Source: a virus. From it: DNA of 62,864 nucleotides. The first letter of the stretch is position 1. Every line of letters starts with the position of its first letter. Shown here piece by piece: positions 1 to 8,835 of the stretch. The stretch is taken from positions 1-62,864 of the IMG/VR virus record IMGVR_UViG_3300032241_001240. One strand, given 5' to 3'. Under the pieces are notes generated by a model. The model searched no databases. It was given only the letters and a program-made list of their open reading frames with translations, and was not told the DNA's origin. Both the position numbers and the translations under genes were made by a program.

Positions 1-1175
1 CCGCCTAAATTATTTTGCTGTGCATCAACAATTATATTAACAACTCCGTTGTCTCTAACACAAGGAAGAGCATCAAACACATCACCCATACTTCCATTTA
101 ATGTTGCGCCGGTGCCCCAATATATATGATAACCTCCTGTGTTATGGCCGTTACTGTTGAACATATTACCAAAACTTGTTACGCCAGGATTTGTACTTTC
201 TACTATTATACCAAAATTATCTAAACTGTAAAAATAACTCTGAGTTACTGTTGTCCAGCTAGGACCGTTATATGCCGGTGTTGTACCAACAGAGAGCCCA
301 TAATAGCAATATTCAAAAATACTTCTGGCTATTGTTGTATAAGAAACAGGATCATTTATGAGAATACCATTTGTAAAATTTTGAAACTGACAATCGATAA
401 ATTGTGCATCATATGTTGAAACAGCATTGCCTATACTTTCAAGTGTAACAGCAGAATCAGTAAGTAAGCCATCTCCATTAGACCAACCACCAATAAATGA
501 GACTCGTTCAAATCTAATATGATTATAACGCACCAACTGAGCTGCATTTATTCTTGCACCGTTGGTATTAACGGTAATATCTGTTACTCGTATTCTAGTT
601 GGCAAAATTGCGCTATTCAACCCAATATTTGCCGCAGTTTGACCTAGATTATCTGCGGTCTGGATCATATAATATAAATCACTATTCCCGCATAATATTG
701 TGGTACCGCCTTCGCTGTCGCCAATTAAATTCAAATACGGATATAACAATATCGGGCTGTTTATTAGATATGTACCTGCCGGCATGTGCAATTCTGTCGC
801 GGTAAGACCATTCCTCGGATAATTTTTTAGCAAGCTGGTTATAGCGTTGTTAATAGCTGGAGCATCATCCGTTATCCCATCCCCAACTGCGCCAAAATCT
901 TTTACACTAGCAATATCATTTAACTTGTCATTGAGAGTTCTAACAGAGGCAGCAGCTAGTTGGGCAGAGGAATTATTATATATTGTGGTAATAAGTGTGG
1001 TATTTGGACTATATTGCGTTAATATTTCAGTATTACCGCCATAACCGTTACTGTTACCGATAAACAGTTCTCTAGTGTCCAAACACCAGCCTAATTCTCC
1101 TTCTGCTAATGCGGTTGGCAAATCGGCATATAAACCTCTGCGATTTTGAATTCTTGAGATGGTTGTTACAGCCAT
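1..1175 (-). CDS. tail fibre/tailspike with beta-helix domain, 3'-truncated by window edge
   Basis: Open reading frame starting ATG at 1175 on the minus strand, preceded by CGGAGATAATAACAAT (good GGAG site), and running off the left edge without a stop. The first ~40 residues (MAVTTISRIQNRRGLYADLP, then LAEGELGWCLDTRELFIGN) look like the N-terminal module of the major tropism determinant type, found at the start of many phage fibres. About residue 90 follows DFGAVGDGITDDAPAI, the typical start of a pectate-lyase-like right-handed beta-helix (Pectate_lyase_3). After that come short hydrophobic and Asn-rich rungs. The family forms trimeric receptor-binding or glycan-degrading spikes. The C-terminal, host-specific part is outside the window. 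A late promoter-like octamer lies at 1202-1209. Fold and role are inferred from motifs. Confidence 0.8.
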   Translation of the reverse strand, partial: MAVTTISRIQNRRGLYADLPTALAEGELGWCLDTRELFIGNSNGYGGNTEILTQYSPNTTLITTIYNNSSAQLAAASVRTLNDKLNDIASVKDFGAVGDGITDDAPAINNAITSLLKNYPRNGLTATELHMPAGTYLINSPILLYPYLNLIGDSEGGTTILCGNSDLYYMIQTADNLGQTAANIGLNSAILPTRIRVTDITVNTNGARINAAQLVRYNHIRFERVSFIGGWSNGDGLLTDSAVTLESIGNAVSTYDAQFIDCQFQNFTNGILINDPVSYTTIARSIFEYCYYGLSVGTTPAYNGPSWTTVTQSYFYSLDNFGIIVESTNPGVTSFGNMFNSNGHNTGGYHIYWGTGATLNGSMGDVFDALPCVRDNGVVNIIVDAQQNNLG

Positions 1176-1201
1176 ATTGTTATTATCTCCGTTGTGTTAG
1201 A

Positions 1202-1209
1202 TATTTACC
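1202..1209 (-). promoter_or_regulatory. T4-type late promoter-like octamer (GGTAAATA)
   Basis: On the minus strand the octamer GGTAAATA sits 26 bases before the ATG of the tail fibre gene, with a GGAG site in between. It resembles the T4 late consensus TATAAATA at six of eight positions. Confidence 0.4.
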
Positions 1210-1263
1210 TAAGATTAGATATCAATTGACCTATTTTTAAATCTATGTTACAAACGTTAAACT

Positions 1264-2457
1264 ATGGAAAAATTCACAGTGAACGAACCAAACATTATAA
1301 CGCAATCTCTTCGAAATCTACGAGCACTTTTTGTTGATCGTGGGTTCGATATTCGTCTTGTGGGCGGATGCGTTCGTGATCTTATGGCAGGAGTTGAACC
1401 AAAAGATATCGATCTTTGCACTGATGCCAATCCTGATGAACAAATCGAGATTTATAAATCTGCTAATATTCGATATATTGAAACCGGTCTTAAACATGGT
1501 ACCATTTCTGTAGTGCTAGACAACACTACCTATGAAATTACCAGCCTAAGAACTGATGTAGAAACAGACGGTAGGCATGCCACTGTGGCTTATACTCGCG
1601 ATTGGTTAATTGATCTAGAGAGAAGGGATTTTTCAATTAATGCTATGAGCCTAACATTTGACGGCGAACTGATTGATCCGTTTAATGGCCTTGCTGATTT
1701 GCATCAAGGATTGGTAGCATTTGTCGGAGATCCAGAACGACGAATTAAAGAAGACTATTTGCGTATTCTTCGTTGGTTCCGTTTCCGCGGCAGATTTGGC
1801 ATGAGTATGAGTTACAGCAGCCGTCGTGCTATTGAAAAATTGATGCCCGGGCTGAATAATATCAGTAGAGAACGTGTATGGAGTGAAGTCCGCCAGATAA
1901 TTTCAGGAAATAATGGCCCTTACATTATGACAGAAATGCAGTTAATGGGCATCAATCAATATATTAATTTACCAAATGATTATAATTGGTTTGATGTAGC
2001 AGAACCAGTCCATGCTATTAGTAAAAATCCAGTTACACTTCTGGTAGCGATGTATAAACCTTCAGTTTTAGAAACGTTAACCGCTTGGAAAGCAAGTAAC
2101 GAAGAAATGAAATTAGCATCCTGGCTGTGTAAAGCATGGTGGTCAAATGAGAAAGAATCAGAACTCGCATTATGGTCACCTTTTAAATACATGGCTGTAA
2201 AAGGTATCAGTAGAGAATGGGCTCTAGAACTTGCGGCATTACGACAAATGGATGGATTTGACCGTGCTATTTTAGAAGTTTGTAAAGTGCCAATTTTTCC
2301 AGTAAACGGATATGACCTTATTGCATTGGGTATGAAACCTGGACCACATTATACCGAAATCATGTCAGATTTAAAAGAAAGGTGGGCAAATAGCAACTAT
2401 ACATTGTCAAAAGAAGATCTTTTGTCATTCGTAGATCATCTTTATAAAATTAAATGA
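1264..2457 (+). CDS. cca: CCA-adding enzyme / poly(A) polymerase-type tRNA nucleotidyltransferase
   Basis: Full-length (397 aa) class II nucleotidyltransferase. The head domain shows RLVGGCVRDLMAGVEPKDID followed by LCTDA (G-G-x-VRD and the metal-binding D-x-D), then HGTISVV. Next come RRDFSINAMSL and LRILRWFRFRGRF, the motifs that select ATP/CTP in CCA-adding enzymes. The C-terminal ~220 residues are helical neck, body and tail. The family adds or repairs the CCA 3' end of tRNAs, and some members are poly(A) polymerases. It is transcribed away from the tail fibre gene, with no clear Shine-Dalgarno before ATG 1264. A second, shorter homologue is at 52113-52871. Which nucleotides it adds cannot be read from sequence. 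Confidence 0.88.
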   Translation: MEKFTVNEPNIITQSLRNLRALFVDRGFDIRLVGGCVRDLMAGVEPKDIDLCTDANPDEQIEIYKSANIRYIETGLKHGTISVVLDNTTYEITSLRTDVETDGRHATVAYTRDWLIDLERRDFSINAMSLTFDGELIDPFNGLADLHQGLVAFVGDPERRIKEDYLRILRWFRFRGRFGMSMSYSSRRAIEKLMPGLNNISRERVWSEVRQIISGNNGPYIMTEMQLMGINQYINLPNDYNWFDVAEPVHAISKNPVTLLVAMYKPSVLETLTAWKASNEEMKLASWLCKAWWSNEKESELALWSPFKYMAVKGISREWALELAALRQMDGFDRAILEVCKVPIFPVNGYDLIALGMKPGPHYTEIMSDLKERWANSNYTLSKEDLLSFVDHLYKIK

Positions 2458-3144
2458 TCAAATCAGATTGTAATATTCTGCTACTCGTCTCCACCAACGA
2501 TTAGTATATTCTTCAAATTCTTCTCCTCGTACTATCCATTGTTGCGGATCTAAATCTTTAGAACACATAAGGATTACTCCTTGTTTGATGTCGGTTCCGT
2601 AAATTACATTATGCGATAATGCATAAGCTACCAATTGTGCCTTGTAATCCTCTACCCGTTCATCTGTTTTTGGACGATTAGTTTGTTTGAAATCAACAAT
2701 GCTTGGTATCCCTTGATACACACCTAGTAAATCTGTGGTACCTGCATACAGTTCTGGATAATATAGGTTTACTTCTAATCCCCATATTTCGTCTAAAAAT
2801 GGTTTAAGATAATTTTCTAGAATGACATTAGCCATTTTAGAGCTTTGTTTATGATAAAAATTGGTACCTGGTGTTGGATTTTCGCCATTTAGATATCTTT
2901 CTAAAAACGAATGCATAAGTGTACCTCTAAACGCAGCCTCTTTTGTAATTTCTGCCGCTTTCTTATCTCCTACACTACGTCTCCATGCTTCGAGAGCTTT
3001 TTTTGACTCTTCTGATTTTGTTTTATCCAAGATAGTCGTAACAGAAGCGAGCCTATTTCCGTTTGGATCAACATACTTTCTGCCATCCTGACCGCCGTCT
3101 TCGCGTGTTAATGGTTGATAGTTATATTTGTTCGTTATTATCAC
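2458..3144 (-). CDS. PD-(D/E)XK (RecB/Cas4-like) exonuclease
   Basis: 228 aa with a GTG start at 3144 and an upstream AAAGG. The core signature of the PD-(D/E)XK superfamily is clear: AGTTDLLG (the D), then IPSIVDFKQTN (D-F-K) and a C-terminal YKAQLVAYAL helix, as in RecB-, Cas4- and T4-type phage exonucleases. An N-terminal substrate segment (SVTTILDKTKSEESKKALEAW, then GTLMHSFLERYLNG) also matches this family. It probably degrades or processes DNA in replication, recombination or host DNA breakdown. It ends against the stop of the convergent CCA-type gene (2457/2458). Exact activity is inferred. Confidence 0.8.
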   Translation of the reverse strand: MIITNKYNYQPLTREDGGQDGRKYVDPNGNRLASVTTILDKTKSEESKKALEAWRRSVGDKKAAEITKEAAFRGTLMHSFLERYLNGENPTPGTNFYHKQSSKMANVILENYLKPFLDEIWGLEVNLYYPELYAGTTDLLGVYQGIPSIVDFKQTNRPKTDERVEDYKAQLVAYALSHNVIYGTDIKQGVILMCSKDLDPQQWIVRGEEFEEYTNRWWRRVAEYYNLI

Positions 3145-3185
3145 TTGTTTTTAACCTTTGATAGAAAAGAAAACTATATATGATT

Positions 3186-3671
3186 TTATATTAGGCTATT
3201 TCGTCTGGCATCTTCTAATTGTTTAAATTCAATTGTATCGGAAGTTTTGATAAATTTGCTAGACTGAATCAACATATCAAGAATTTGTTGCGTAGCTGCA
3301 ATATAATTGTTGCTTATAAGTATTTGTTTATTTTCTAACCATATCCAATACCATCCTTTTTTCACTTCAAGATGTGTAGAATTGATTGATACCCAAGTTC
3401 CTTCTGCAGCAATTTGATATATATTACCGTTCATTATCAATGGACCTTGCGAATTATTTCTAGATCTCTCCATAAGATTTGCAATTTTCTCAGGGATAGT
3501 TAGTTTTGGTCCATTTTTGCCAAATTCTTTAATATACAACAATCCTTTAATGGTGTCTGACTTTTCGTGTAACGATTTTATCTCATCGATACTTAAAGTG
3601 TCTACCATTTTTACCAATTCAATGATGTGAGGTTTTTTGCTGGCCAATAATAATGTATCTGGCCCATACAT
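3186..3671 (-). CDS. hypothetical protein
   Basis: 161 aa if read from ATG 3671 (MYGPDTLLLASKKPH). The frame is open to a TTG at 3734, but that would overlap the upstream gene by 50 bases and has no ribosome binding site. ATG 3671 lies just past the upstream stop and follows GTGAG. The protein is mixed alpha/beta with a short Lys-rich N-terminus and a segment WVSINSTHLEVKKGWYWIWL. No family recognised. It follows a putative virion gene and may be co-transcribed with it. Confidence 0.55.
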   Translation of the reverse strand: MYGPDTLLLASKKPHIIELVKMVDTLSIDEIKSLHEKSDTIKGLLYIKEFGKNGPKLTIPEKIANLMERSRNNSQGPLIMNGNIYQIAAEGTWVSINSTHLEVKKGWYWIWLENKQILISNNYIAATQQILDMLIQSSKFIKTSDTIEFKQLEDARRNSLI

Positions 3672-3684
3672 TGATCTCACACTA

Positions 3685-4368
3685 TCACCATTGCAGAACC
3701 CAGGTAAATGTGTTACTTGTTGAAGTATTGACAATTCGATTTACAATATAACCAAGTGTTGCAAAATAATTAATCACAGCATTCATTTGTGTATTATATG
3801 GCGGAGACAATAATGGATTACTCATAATTTGCCCCTGCCAAGCCCCGTAATAATCCTGACTTGGATAATAAGCATATACATAAAATATACCAGAACCAGT
3901 AGAAGTTAGTGGAATATAAATTGGTCTCTGAGCTATAGAATTTGCATAACTAGCTGCCAACATAATTGTATTAACATCAACATAAATTACATAGTAATAT
4001 GTGGCTTGCATCAAAGGATCTGGCAATGTTTCTGTGCTGCTAACAGTGACAATATCTCCTGTATTAAACGGATGATTTGGTATTGTTAACATATTGCCGC
4101 TAACAGTCCATGTTAACGGTATGAAAGGAGTACTATATGTCATCAATGTATTATTCGATACCTGCACTTGATAAACACCTTGGCTAATTGCGCCGTAAAC
4201 CGCTTGTTGTAATTTATTAATTTCTCCATTTACAGCTTCATCTGACGGCAAACTATTGCGTACATCTATTGCATTAGTGAAACTTGACGAAGGTGCCGGC
4301 GACGGATTATAAGCGTAATTATAATAGAAGCTGGTCCAATAATTTGCATTGTTTAGCGAACAAGACAT
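3685..4368 (-). CDS. putative virion structural protein
   Basis: 227 aa from ATG 4368 with an AAGGAT site. Rich in Tyr, Asn, Ser and Thr, with low charge. Residues ~85-155 show the NHPFNTGDIVTVSSTETLP ... YYVIYVDVNTIMLA ... PLTSTGSG pattern, a beta-rich module common in phage fibre and baseplate proteins. The N-terminus has SLPSDEAVNGEINKLQQAV and the end is a short WVLQW. A structural role, perhaps on the baseplate, fibre or whisker, is inferred from composition and this module only. Confidence 0.6.
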   Translation of the reverse strand: MSCSLNNANYWTSFYYNYAYNPSPAPSSSFTNAIDVRNSLPSDEAVNGEINKLQQAVYGAISQGVYQVQVSNNTLMTYSTPFIPLTWTVSGNMLTIPNHPFNTGDIVTVSSTETLPDPLMQATYYYVIYVDVNTIMLAASYANSIAQRPIYIPLTSTGSGIFYVYAYYPSQDYYGAWQGQIMSNPLLSPPYNTQMNAVINYFATLGYIVNRIVNTSTSNTFTWVLQW

Positions 4369-4384
4369 GATTTTATATCCTTGA

Positions 4385-4750
4385 TCATAACTCTAACTCA
4401 CCCGATTTGACTGCTTTTTCGGCTTGTTTATCTGCAGTTTTTGCAATAGTCTCTGCTTCTTTTTCGGCTGATTTATCACTTAGGGTGTCGGGTATGCCGG
4501 TTTTTATTTTGATGTTTTTTGGGCCGCTGCGTTCTACAATATCAGCAAACATAGGACCTGATAATAACTTCATGAGATCGTCAGCAGTCACATCATGCCC
4601 TAACTTTCTCATGTAAGTTACTGCTCCATCTTCCCCTGACATCGGTGCCCAAGGTTTATTTTTACTGTGATATGTTATAACAAAATCCATAAGATTATTG
4701 TTCATATCATCAGTAATTTCACCTTCTTGTAGTAGTTCTCTAATTAACAC
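4385..4750 (-). CDS. small protein with capsid-targeting-like N-terminus
   Basis: 121 aa, GTG start at 4750 (AAAGG nine bases upstream). It begins MLIRELLQEGEI, which resembles the T4 capsid-targeting sequence that ends in an L/I-x-E cleavage site for the prohead protease (LQE followed by G). The middle contains WAPMSGEDGAVTYMRKLGHD and the C-terminus is a charged Ala/Lys/Glu helix (AEKEAETIAKTADKQAEKAV). Its stop and start lie close to the 1230-aa gene upstream, suggesting co-expression. Possible internal head or core protein; family unknown. Confidence 0.6.
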   Translation of the reverse strand: MLIRELLQEGEITDDMNNNLMDFVITYHSKNKPWAPMSGEDGAVTYMRKLGHDVTADDLMKLLSGPMFADIVERSGPKNIKIKTGIPDTLSDKSAEKEAETIAKTADKQAEKAVKSGELEL

Positions 4751-4754
4751 GCAA

Positions 4755-7700
4755 TTAGGCCTTTATTTTATTGATAATTGCTTGATCAAATGTTTCTGGT
4801 TCGATCATACGTACATTAGAAATCTTACTACCGTGTAGCTCTAACCAATAAGCACGAGTGTCTGCACTTTCGAACATTTTTTTACTTTTACGACCGACGG
4901 CTGTGTTATAATGTACTCCGTAAGGTGTTGAATTTTTAACAGCTTCTAATTTTCGAGCTTTATTAAGAGCGTTGATATTTTGTATCATGCCTATTACACC
5001 TTCTTGCATGATTTGTCTCACAACACTCTTTTGTTCAGCAATCTTTTTGTTAGCGAGTATCATCTGTTGGCGAATTGCTTCTCCTTCTAGTCCATAACCA
5101 ACATTTAGCGGATCAGTTGCTAGACCTTCTGATACCATCTGTTTGAACGAAATTTTATGAGTTTTCATTTCCGAAGTTAGCTTTTCTAGGTGCAATTTAG
5201 TTTCTGCTAATGCTGCTAATGCTTGCTCATAGACTTCATGTTTCGGGCCAAATTGTTTCCATGCTGTAGCATATAGAACCCGTTCCCAGTTCTTGCCATA
5301 TCTCTTCTTGAAATCTTCCTTTCGATCATTGATAAATTCTTCAGCTTTTTTTCCAGGAGGTGCAACTTCAGTAACCTTAGACCCAGACTGCTTGCGCAAG
5401 TAAGCTGGGACATCTTCTTTATCAATGGCCTGATCAGGAGACATCTTTGTTATACGTTTTTCACCAGGTCGCATAGGCACTGAATTTTTAGCCGCTATCA
5501 TCGACGGAGTATCTGGTGATATTCGTGTTAAAACAGGCTTAGATTTTTTTGAAAAAATACCTTCAACAACAGGATGATCGCTATTAATCTTGGTGATTGA
5601 ATTCCATTCTTTGTCGGTGCGACTCATAACCTTTTTTTGATTAGCTATATTCTTCTTATAACCCGGCCAACCTTCTGACATCATCATAGCACCGCATTCA
5701 TTGCAACGCATCTGGCCATCCTTATCTTCCATATAAGTACCTGTACCACATTCTGTGCAAGTCATTGCGCCTTCTTTAATTTTGCCCCAGTGATCTTTTT
5801 GTTTAGCACGTATAGCAAACTCAATCTGTTTAACCTCTTTTTGTTCAGCGGCTGTGCGAGATTTCTTCTTCATTAACTTGTCTTTTTTAGCTTTTAATTC
5901 GGCAATTGTAAAGTTGTCCCACTTACCTTTGTCCTTCTTAGCTGTATGCATTTTTGTATCCCAAGCTTCTTCTAGCTCTGGCTTTTTAGCACGACCAAGA
6001 GCAGGTTCTTCAGATGCTGGTTCTTCAGCAGTTAAATCGCCCTCTGGCGGAGTACCCGCCGGAGCAGCCTGTTCAATATCAGTGGTTTCTGCTGGTACTC
6101 CCCCGCCTTGCAAGGTAGTTACAGCAGAATCTATTGTATCTTTAGTTTGTGTTGTTGTATCTAGCAATTGATCTAGTGCTGCTTTGACGGTTTCATTGAA
6201 CCCAGATGCAGATTCTGGCCCAAATTGAGTTCGCATGCTATCAACTAACGGCATAAGATCATTAACACTTAATTTAGCAACGTCTTCTGCCATATCTTGA
6301 ACTTTTCCGGATAGAGCTTTAGCATTTAGAATTAATTGTGCCTTGGCTAAATCTTCATTGTTAGGATCTTCATCTTCTAGTAATTGTGATTCTGAAACAG
6401 ATTTGCGCGTAGCACGACGTGCTTCATCAAAATGGTCATCCATTGCATGTTCTTCAAATTGAACATAATCCATATAATGTTTGCTACTGCTAATACATTC
6501 GCTTGCAGTTGTCAGCTTCATTGCTACCCACCCTTCTAATTTGTCTCCGGGTTTGATCATGTTAAACAACTTTGTACTGTATTCCATGATTAACATTAGA
6601 TTTTCGCGCGCAATGCTACCACTTGTTTCACCGAGTTCCATATCACTACCCATATCTTCTGGTAACTGTTGAGGCTCGAATGTTTTATAATAATCTAAAT
6701 AATGAAAGATTTTGTCTAAAATGTTTGCAGATTTTGTTAAACAACCGGCTATCCATGGTGGCACCTCACCGTTAGGATCAACTTGTTTAATCATGCTCAT
6801 TGCATATTTGGCATTGCGATATAACTCGCTACGAGCCATACTGGCTTGATATTCATAATGATGTGCTTGACTAAATGTAGCCTGCCCCGGCATTGATGAG
6901 GTATCAACGGTTCCTCTTGATAATGTATCGCTTTCTGCTAATACACCTTCTTTGTTGTAGCTCTTATTCTTTGTTTTAGCAATAGCTTCTGCGCGACTCA
7001 TACCGCTCCTCATCATTCTAGCAATCATTACGTCTGCAAAATCATGATCGCCGTCATGATCTTGATCAAGTGTGTCTTCATGAACATTATCCATGCCTGG
7101 ATTAGCAACATCATTTGTTTCAGCTGTCATTATTTCGAGGTCTTCATCTAAATCTTGATCTAGTTGGCCAGCAGCTTTCATTTTCAATTGTGCCAATTTA
7201 ACAATTTTTTTCTCATTATCTGTTAGTCTGCTTGGTCCAAATGCTGTACCCATATGTGATAGTTTATCACCAACTCTGCTAATTGCATTGAGACTGGTTA
7301 ATTCTTTTGCATCAGTGCCATGCGTTTTAGTTGCGTAATCAACCATAGCACGACCGAGGGAAACTATTTTGTTCAACTGATCAGGCGATAAATTTTCATT
7401 TATACGAGTTTCTTTAGCTGGCACTTTTGTACGTAAACCATATCCTGGTACACCTAGCTTACCACGTGCTAGATCTAGACCTCGTTCTCTCTTTTGCATT
7501 CTTTTTTCTGAATCAGGGTCAACTGTTGTGCTAGTATAATCACTTGAATGCTTTTTATCGGCGTTGTCGTAAGTTTTCCAATAATCATCGTGTGCTGCTT
7601 TATCATATCTTTTAGCGAGATCTTTTGAAATTTCATTCAAATCATCGCGATTTGCTGGTGCTGCACTGAAATTAAATCCGCCTTTTCCTTTATTTTTAGC

Positions 7701-8447
7701 TTTAACAGCTGATATAGCTGTTTGCGCATCTTGTGCAAAGATATATTGGGTTTGCGGTTTTCCGTGTTCGTTGTCAAAATTCACTTCCCAATAATTACCT
7801 TTTTCATTTTCTTCATCTAGGTCAACCTTTGGCAAACTTTTAACATGAGCCATGCGTTTGGCTAACAAATCTGAACCAAATTTTTCAACCCCAGATTTAA
7901 TCATATTACCGACATGTATTGGTCTAGGTAATGTCTTGATCCAGCCTAGGATCATTTTTTCATCTGGATCTAATTTACTGTCGTGAGTTGCAAATGCGGT
8001 AGTACTGGCAGCTAGTTTATCGGCTATACTAGCTAGTGCATTAGAAAATGCAGTTGCAGATTCACTGGTTTGTGGTACCTTTGCAGCAATTGCGCTTAAT
8101 TGTGTTGATATAGTTGGTTTGCCTTCCATAGCTTCATCCATTGTTGATTCGTTCATTTTCTTGGTTCTGCGACGTTTTGGAGCAATTTCTGTTAGCATAA
8201 GTTTAACAGCTTCAAGAATCAACATGCTTTTGATATACTCTGGATTCTGCTGATAACTATTGAAATCACTTTCTCTAACAATACGATCTCGCATTGTTTC
8301 ATATGATTTTTTGCATTCTGCTAAGTTAGATGCCGCATTAGAATTGTTGAGATCTATGTTAATTTTTATGCCATGAATATTTTCAAGTGTAGCCAGTATC
8401 TGAGATAATCTGACTTTATCGGTTGATTCAAACTGGTTTAAGTACAT
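4755..8447 (-). CDS. very large putative virion/core protein with zinc ribbon
   Basis: 1230 aa from ATG 8447 (GGGAG site; late promoter TATAAATA at 8490-8497). Mostly charged and Ala-rich, consistent with helices. A C-x2-C...C-x2-C zinc ribbon (CTECGTGTYMEDK, then MRCNECGAMMM) lies near residues 890-920. Residues ~1030-1080 contain PPGKKAEEFINDRKEDFKKR followed by YGKNWERVLYATAWKQFG, a segment I associate with structural proteins of marine T4-like phages. Around 455-490 there is DQDHDGDHDFADVMIARMM with an acidic DxDxDG run. Numerous L/I-x-E sites could be cut by a prohead protease. Likely a virion-internal or scaffold-associated polyprotein, but function is unknown. Confidence 0.65.
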   Translation of the reverse strand: MYLNQFESTDKVRLSQILATLENIHGIKINIDLNNSNAASNLAECKKSYETMRDRIVRESDFNSYQQNPEYIKSMLILEAVKLMLTEIAPKRRRTKKMNESTMDEAMEGKPTISTQLSAIAAKVPQTSESATAFSNALASIADKLAASTTAFATHDSKLDPDEKMILGWIKTLPRPIHVGNMIKSGVEKFGSDLLAKRMAHVKSLPKVDLDEENEKGNYWEVNFDNEHGKPQTQYIFAQDAQTAISAVKAKNKGKGGFNFSAAPANRDDLNEISKDLAKRYDKAAHDDYWKTYDNADKKHSSDYTSTTVDPDSEKRMQKRERGLDLARGKLGVPGYGLRTKVPAKETRINENLSPDQLNKIVSLGRAMVDYATKTHGTDAKELTSLNAISRVGDKLSHMGTAFGPSRLTDNEKKIVKLAQLKMKAAGQLDQDLDEDLEIMTAETNDVANPGMDNVHEDTLDQDHDGDHDFADVMIARMMRSGMSRAEAIAKTKNKSYNKEGVLAESDTLSRGTVDTSSMPGQATFSQAHHYEYQASMARSELYRNAKYAMSMIKQVDPNGEVPPWIAGCLTKSANILDKIFHYLDYYKTFEPQQLPEDMGSDMELGETSGSIARENLMLIMEYSTKLFNMIKPGDKLEGWVAMKLTTASECISSSKHYMDYVQFEEHAMDDHFDEARRATRKSVSESQLLEDEDPNNEDLAKAQLILNAKALSGKVQDMAEDVAKLSVNDLMPLVDSMRTQFGPESASGFNETVKAALDQLLDTTTQTKDTIDSAVTTLQGGGVPAETTDIEQAAPAGTPPEGDLTAEEPASEEPALGRAKKPELEEAWDTKMHTAKKDKGKWDNFTIAELKAKKDKLMKKKSRTAAEQKEVKQIEFAIRAKQKDHWGKIKEGAMTCTECGTGTYMEDKDGQMRCNECGAMMMSEGWPGYKKNIANQKKVMSRTDKEWNSITKINSDHPVVEGIFSKKSKPVLTRISPDTPSMIAAKNSVPMRPGEKRITKMSPDQAIDKEDVPAYLRKQSGSKVTEVAPPGKKAEEFINDRKEDFKKRYGKNWERVLYATAWKQFGPKHEVYEQALAALAETKLHLEKLTSEMKTHKISFKQMVSEGLATDPLNVGYGLEGEAIRQQMILANKKIAEQKSVVRQIMQEGVIGMIQNINALNKARKLEAVKNSTPYGVHYNTAVGRKSKKMFESADTRAYWLELHGSKISNVRMIEPETFDQAIINKIKA

Positions 8448-8489
8448 GCGACTAGATCTCCCGGCCCTTCGGCCATTTTATTGTTCGGT

Positions 8490-8497
8490 TATTTATA
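8490..8497 (-). promoter_or_regulatory. T4-type late promoter (perfect TATAAATA)
   Basis: Exact TATAAATA on the minus strand, 43 bases upstream of the ATG of the 1230-aa gene and just after the stop of the IscA-like gene. The leader contains a small GGCC/GGCC hairpin directly before the GGGAG site. Confidence 0.65.
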
Positions 8498-8517
8498 TCA
8501 AATAGCCTGGAGATCGA

Positions 8518-8835
8518 CTAGATCGAAAAAGAAACTCCACAACCGCACGTACTTGACGCCGAAGGAATGTCAACTGAAAAATATGAACCATTTAGCTCAT
8601 TTTTATAATCGATGACTGCTCCTTGCATGATATCAAGACTTATCGGATCTATGAGCAATTTACCGTCGTCTAATTCCCATACTTCATCGTCATCTTCGAT
8701 GTGATCTGTTAAATCCCATACTTTTGAAAATCCCTGGCACCCGCCACTGTTGATAGATAGTCGAACAATTTTGCCAGTTTGTGCACAAAGAAGGCTGATC
8801 TGTTTACTTGCAGACGGTGTAATATTAATTTGCAT
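8518..8835 (-). CDS. iscA: IscA/HesB-family A-type iron-sulfur carrier
   Basis: 105 aa, the usual family length. It has all three conserved cysteines: C33 in INSGGCQGFSK and C97/C99 in the C-terminal STCGCGVSF. The fold pattern (ITPSASKQISLL at the start, then LLIDPISLDIMQGAVIDY) matches IscA/ErpA/HesB proteins, which accept and hand over Fe-S clusters. The first bases overlap the end of the upstream gene (8825-8835), so translation is probably coupled. In a phage it may support an Fe-S phage enzyme or keep host cluster delivery going. The family call is strong; the phage role is inference. Confidence 0.9.
   Translation of the reverse strand: MQINITPSASKQISLLCAQTGKIVRLSINSGGCQGFSKVWDLTDHIEDDDEVWELDDGKLLIDPISLDIMQGAVIDYKNELNGSYFSVDIPSASSTCGCGVSFSI

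Noticed and set aside
599-1044. Plus-strand ORFs of 68 and 65 aa
   Set aside because: Opposite the partial tail fibre gene, no ribosome binding site, no recognisable protein.
3672-3734. Longer version of the gene at 3186 starting at TTG 3734
   Set aside because: It would overlap the preceding gene by 50 bases and has no ribosome binding site; ATG 3671 is preferred.
5854-6171. Plus-strand 105-aa ORF
   Set aside because: Antisense of the 1230-aa gene; composition is that of complemented Ala/Glu codons.
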